A stretch of 17,999 nt of DNA, from assembly GCA_045612485.1 (NCBI GenBank), contig JAZKZE010000090.1, forward strand, positions 1 through 17,999. Reading direction: 5' to 3'. Positions 15,032 to 17,999 of the stretch are shown one piece after another. A program made the position numbers and the translations under genes. Numbering within the stretch: position 1 is the stretch's first letter; each line of letters begins with the position of its first letter. The notes under the pieces were generated by a model. It was not told where the DNA came from. It did not search any database and saw nothing but the letters and a program-made list of their open reading frames with translations. The DNA is from RGIG5327 sp045612485 (GTDB lineage Bacteria > Verrucomicrobiota > Lentisphaeria > Victivallales > UBA1829).

Positions 15032-15997
15032 TTAATTTACCTTGTTGACAGGATTCCCTTCAAGGAATGAACGCACATTATCCACCGAAATGGCAATGAG
15101 CCTTTCCCTTGCTTCTCTGGAAGCCCATGCCACATGAGGCGTTATCACAGTATTTTTTGCTTTTACAAGGGGATTATCCGGCAAAGGCGGCTCTTTTTTC
15201 AATACATCCAGTCCTGCTCCGGCTATTTTTCCTGTATTCAATGCTTCTGCCAGTGCCTCTTCATCAATAAGTCCGCCTCTTCCTGTATTGATGAGAATGG
15301 CATTTTTCTTCATAAGGGAGAGTGTTTCTTTATTGATAAGTTCTTTTGTTTCACTTGTAAGGGGGCAATGCAGACTTATGACATCACAGGAAGAAAACAA
15401 CTCCTCCTTTGTGACATATTGCACATCTTTTCCGGGATATTCTGTACGGGTGCAGACCTTTACTTTCATCCCGAATGCTTTTGCCGCAACGGCAACTTTC
15501 TGCCCGATGGTACCGAATCCGTAAATACCGAAAGTTTTTCCGGAAAGTTCCTGAATGGGGGAAACACAATAGGTGAAGTCCGGGGCTTTTGCCCAATCGC
15601 CGTTGTGGACGGAATCCGAGTATCTGCCGGTTGCGACCGCAAGTTCCAGAAGAAGAGCAAAAACCTGCTGTACAACGGAAGGGGTACTGTATGCCGGAGC
15701 ATTGCAAACGGTTATCCCCAGGGAACGGGCTGCCTTTACATCTACAAGATCATAACCGGTAGCTTGTACGCTTATAAGTTTCAATGCAGGAAGTTTTTTC
15801 AGAAGTTCCGCATTGAAGGGTACTTTGTTGAGAAGGATGATTTCCGCGTCTTTACTTCTCTTGAGCAATTCTTCCTCATTTTCCGGTACATGGGGATAAA
15901 CTTTCAGATCTCCCAGTTTTTCCATCTCTTCCCAGGAGAGATCTCCGGGGTTTGCCGCATATCCGTCAAGGATCACGATTTTTGGTCTGTTTGTCAT
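15032..15997 (-). CDS. D-2-hydroxyacid dehydrogenase, glycerate dehydrogenase/hydroxypyruvate reductase-like
   Basis: This is a 321-aa NAD(P)-dependent oxidoreductase that interconverts a 2-keto acid and a D-2-hydroxy acid. The frame is open further upstream, but the ATG at 15997 has AAAGGAAA in front and begins at the usual family start. The coordinates follow the family plan: substrate domain (1-100 and 290-321) and Rossmann domain (about 101-289) with GFGTIG (160-165). The catalytic trio is intact: Arg240 in NTGRGG, Glu269 in KKEP and His288 in TPHVAWAS. The AWASREAR ending is typical of glycerate dehydrogenase/HprA-like members. After the second Rossmann strand the sequence is VCTRTE rather than an acidic residue, hinting at NADP(H). 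Sugar-acid or glyoxylate metabolism is likely; the exact substrate is open. It is divergent from the GH127 gene. Confidence 0.93.
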   Translation of the reverse strand: MTNRPKIVILDGYAANPGDLSWEEMEKLGDLKVYPHVPENEEELLKRSKDAEIILLNKVPFNAELLKKLPALKLISVQATGYDLVDVKAARSLGITVCNAPAYSTPSVVQQVFALLLELAVATGRYSDSVHNGDWAKAPDFTYCVSPIQELSGKTFGIYGFGTIGQKVAVAAKAFGMKVKVCTRTEYPGKDVQYVTKEELFSSCDVISLHCPLTSETKELINKETLSLMKKNAILINTGRGGLIDEEALAEALNTGKIAGAGLDVLKKEPPLPDNPLVKAKNTVITPHVAWASREARERLIAISVDNVRSFLEGNPVNKVN

Positions 15998-16025
15998 AGT
16001 ATTTCCTTTCTCTTGTTTTCCATGA

Positions 16026-16053
16026 AATATAACACAGAAAACAGGAGTTTCAA
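16026..16053 (-). promoter_or_regulatory. Candidate promoter of the 2-hydroxyacid dehydrogenase gene
   Basis: On the minus strand, TTGAAA (16053-16048), a 16-base spacer and TATATT (16031-16026) lie close upstream of the ribosome binding site, leaving a leader of about 25 bases. It is the closest match to consensus in the window. Confidence 0.65.
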
Positions 16054-16104
16054 GAGGAAAGAGCAAGTGAAATCAAAAAACAGATTTCTTTACCCGTTCC
16101 CAAC

Positions 16105-16134
16105 TTGATTTTTTCTTTTTGTGTGCAATATTAT
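16105..16134 (+). promoter_or_regulatory. Candidate promoter of the GH127 gene
   Basis: TTGATT (16105-16110) is followed by AATATT at 16-base spacing (16127-16132) or TATTAT at 18 (16129-16134). Either would start a transcript about 35 bases ahead of the ATG at 16174. Confidence 0.45.
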
Positions 16135-16173
16135 TTCTGTAGAAAACCGTACATAAAAGGAAAGGACAGAAAT

Positions 16174-17853
16174 ATGGCTGAATATACACTTTCCCTCAAT
16201 GGCGCTTTAGGCAGTGCCGGGAATAAAGTATTGAATAATTATCTTAAAGAAACCTCTTTTTCCCGTCTTGTAGAAATTTTCCGCTTACGGGAGGAAAAGG
16301 ATAACGGCTGGCGGTGTGAATTCTGGGGCAAAGTCCTGCGGGGAGCGATTCTTTTGAACAGTTTTATGAATGATCCTGAAATGGAAAAGATCATTGATGA
16401 CACCATTTCCGATATGCTTTCCACTCAGAAAGAGGACGGCAGTATTTCCAGTTACCCGGCGGATAAACAGCTGCAGGGCTGGAATCTGTGGGGGATCAAG
16501 TATGTTCTTATAGGTCTTCTGCGTTATGCTCAAACCGGGAAGAGAAAAGAAGAGATTGCCAAAGCATGCAGTTTGCTTCTTTCCTATGTGGAAGCCCTTA
16601 TGGAAAAGGACGGTAAATTTTTCCCGGATTACGGGTTGCATACCGGCTTGCCCACTTCTTCCATGCTGGGGGCGATCGTCGGCGTATGGGATCTTACAGG
16701 GGATCCCCATTGGAAGAAACTTGCTGAAAAATTGATTTTAAGCGGCTGTTCCACCTTAAACAATATTTTTGAAGAGGCAGAAAAAGGTTCTCTTCCTTCT
16801 CTTATGGGCAATGGGAAAGCCTACGAACTTACCAGTTGTTTCCAGGGGCTTGCTGAATATATCCTTACTGCGGAAAAAAGGGGTGAGGAATATCTGAAAG
16901 ACCGCGATTATAAAAAAATCTGTTTCAAATATTTCCGCCTTGTATGCGATAATGAACTTATGATCACGGGGGCATCCGGTTTGAAAGATCCTGTGGGGGA
17001 AATGTGGTTTGATGGAAGATATAAACAGCATCTTTCCGATGCGGGAAGTCTGGGGGAAACCTGTATCATGACTACCCTTCTCCATTACGCCGACCGTCTG
17101 ATCTCCCTTGCCGGAAATGAATGTTTTTCCGCAGCAGATGTATCGGAAAAGATCCTTTATAACTCCCTGCTTGGCGGTATGACCCCGGACGGAAGAAACT
17201 TTACCCACGCCAATCCCACCCCTCTTACCGGAGGCGGCTGGAAAAAGCCCGCAGGCGATCAGATGCAGATCTGTTTCAAAACACCCTTTGACGGACACGA
17301 CTGCTGCCGGGCGCAGGGACCGGAAGGGATCGCTATGGCATACCTTCTTGCTTTGAGAGTTCTGGAAAAAGAAAATAAAATATACGGGTGCGTGGTAAAT
17401 CTCTATGAAAAGATGCGTGCAGGGTTTTCCAATGCGTTTCTGGAGATCTCCGGAGAATATCCTTATGGAAATAAGAGTATTCTCAAGGTAAAAAGTATTG
17501 GAGAATTTACCGTATCATTGCGTATCCCTTATTATACTGAAAAGGTTATTCTGAACGGGGAGGAACTTTCCTTCATCAAAGGCGATTATCTTAAACTGAC
17601 CCGCAAATGGAATGAAAATGATCTTGTGGAGATCTTTTTTGATCTTTCATTGAAGGAGGTTTCCGCTCCCGGCGATCCCTCTTATACTGCTGTAAAGAAA
17701 GGGGCCTTGATCCTTGCGGAAGATTCCCGGAAAAATAATGTGCCGGATGCCAGGAACCATGAAGAGTGGAAAGGGCATTTCCTTGTGGAATATTCTGCCG
17801 CCGGAAATGCCTTTAAAAGTGAAAATACTTTACAGGTATTTTTCAAAGAATAA
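16174..17853 (+). CDS. GH127-like (DUF1680) beta-L-arabinofuranosidase family protein
   Basis: The product is 559 aa, with the start set by AAAGGA (16161-16166) seven bases before the ATG. It has no signal peptide. The family has an (alpha/alpha)6 barrel followed by beta-sandwich domains and uses a zinc-bound cysteine nucleophile. By analogy with Bifidobacterium HypBA1 (Glu338, Cys340, Cys417, Cys418), the ligands here are Glu295 and Cys297 in GETC and Cys377-Cys378 in GHDCCRAQGPEG. Cys377 is then the probable nucleophile, and Glu276 in VGEMWF is a candidate acid/base. The barrel covers about 1-400 and the sandwich about 400-559. GH127 and its relatives release beta-L-arabinofuranose or related residues; distant members have other activities. 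No terminator hairpin is seen after the stop. The gene stands alone, divergent from the dehydrogenase. Confidence 0.88.
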   Translation: MAEYTLSLNGALGSAGNKVLNNYLKETSFSRLVEIFRLREEKDNGWRCEFWGKVLRGAILLNSFMNDPEMEKIIDDTISDMLSTQKEDGSISSYPADKQLQGWNLWGIKYVLIGLLRYAQTGKRKEEIAKACSLLLSYVEALMEKDGKFFPDYGLHTGLPTSSMLGAIVGVWDLTGDPHWKKLAEKLILSGCSTLNNIFEEAEKGSLPSLMGNGKAYELTSCFQGLAEYILTAEKRGEEYLKDRDYKKICFKYFRLVCDNELMITGASGLKDPVGEMWFDGRYKQHLSDAGSLGETCIMTTLLHYADRLISLAGNECFSAADVSEKILYNSLLGGMTPDGRNFTHANPTPLTGGGWKKPAGDQMQICFKTPFDGHDCCRAQGPEGIAMAYLLALRVLEKENKIYGCVVNLYEKMRAGFSNAFLEISGEYPYGNKSILKVKSIGEFTVSLRIPYYTEKVILNGEELSFIKGDYLKLTRKWNENDLVEIFFDLSLKEVSAPGDPSYTAVKKGALILAEDSRKNNVPDARNHEEWKGHFLVEYSAAGNAFKSENTLQVFFKE

Positions 17854-17895
17854 AGCATAGCTGTCCCATAAAATCATGGAAAAAAGAGAAATGTA

Positions 17896-17999
17896 CGGTT
17901 GCCAGGCGAGGCGGTTGCCGCCGAGCGCGCAGTGGATGTGCGAATGAACCGCAGGGCAATCGCCTTGCGGACGCTCACAAGGAGTTGTGAGCGTATGAG
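17896..17999 (+). other. GC-rich segment with four consecutive hairpins: candidate structured RNA or mobile-element end
   Basis: GC rises to about 64% over the last 104 bases, against roughly 45% in the rest. Four hairpins follow one another: GGCGG-TTG-CCGCC (17910-17922), CGCGCA-GTGGA-TGTGCG (17926-17942), CCGCAGGG-CAATCG-CCTTGCGG (17949-17970, one G-U) and ACGCTCACAA-GGAG-TTGTGAGCGT (17971-17994, 10 bp perfect). CGGTTGCC is repeated directly (17896-17903 and 17912-17919). The element continues beyond the edge or serves as a leader for a gene starting at 17995. I do not recognise the family. Confidence 0.55.
17995..17999 (+). CDS. Possible start of a gene cut by the right edge
   Basis: An ATG at 17995 follows AAGGAG (17979-17984) by ten bases. 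Four of those purines form the loop of the preceding 10-bp hairpin. Only the first codon and part of the second are visible, so nothing can be said about the product, and the call rests solely on the ribosome binding site. Confidence 0.25.

Noticed and set aside
15134..16108. 324-codon open frame on the plus strand, rich in C, F, S and K
   Set aside because: It is antisense to the 2-hydroxyacid dehydrogenase with intact catalytic residues, and has no ribosome binding site or domain.
17938..17999. GTGCG followed by structured sequence, like the 5' end of a group II intron
   Set aside because: GTGCG is too short to be diagnostic, it lies inside a hairpin stem, and no EBS/IBS, reverse transcriptase or domain V is visible in the window.
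1..17999. tRNA or rRNA genes, CRISPR arrays, insertion sequences
   Set aside because: No cloverleaf, rRNA-like sequence, regularly spaced repeat or transposase reading frame was found; all gaps between genes are under 200 bases.

Overview
The window is about 18 kb of bacterial chromosome at moderate GC (mid-40s by eye). Its gene set is a degradative-glycan repertoire: GHL10, a neutral-ceramidase-like protein, paired DUF4838 proteins, GH2, GH127 and an exported S66 carboxypeptidase. Together with purine-rich Shine-Dalgarno sites, this fits the PVC superphylum, most likely Lentisphaerota/Victivallales. That placement is inference from gene content and style only; there is no rRNA or other marker in the window.

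Layout on the plus strand, left to right. A truncated gene (2-364) and an exported GHL10/DigH-like glycan hydrolase (379-1758) sit 14 bases apart. They are followed by a cassette of three genes I cannot place (1921-2268, 2352-3179, 3163-3771), which includes a strong hairpin/terminator between the first two. Next come a cytoplasmic ceramidase-family protein (3855-5177) and an exported S66 LD-carboxypeptidase (5201-6232), ending in a clear terminator. lacZ lies on the minus strand (9502-6383) with its own terminator. It is divergent from a four-gene plus-strand operon: a DUF4380/mutarotase-like protein (9700-10593), a tRNA-dihydrouridine synthase (10598-11587) and two paralogous DUF4838 proteins (11605-13251 and 13263-14918). 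That operon ends in a hairpin that probably also serves the convergent 2-hydroxyacid dehydrogenase (15997-15032, minus). The dehydrogenase is divergent from a GH127-like beta-L-arabinofuranosidase (16174-17853). The last ~100 bases are abruptly GC-rich (about 64%) and fold into four successive hairpins just before a possible start codon at 17995.

How the parts may work together. lacZ, the mutarotase-like protein, the DUF4838 pair and the GH127 enzyme lack visible signal peptides. They would act in the cytoplasm on imported galactosides, arabinosides or uronic-acid-containing oligosaccharides. The GHL10 protein and the S66 peptidase both carry export signals and both belong to families that act on peptidoglycan. 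A near-palindromic AAAATACT(n)GTAT element lies at the candidate promoters of the ceramidase-like gene, lacZ and the mutarotase-like operon, and may be a shared operator. No transporter or regulator is encoded in the window.

Most worth a second look: the hairpin-dense GC-rich right end, the unassigned three-gene cassette with its hairpin over a ribosome binding site, the DUF4838 pair in which the first copy has lost signature residues kept by the second, and the shared operator-like element.
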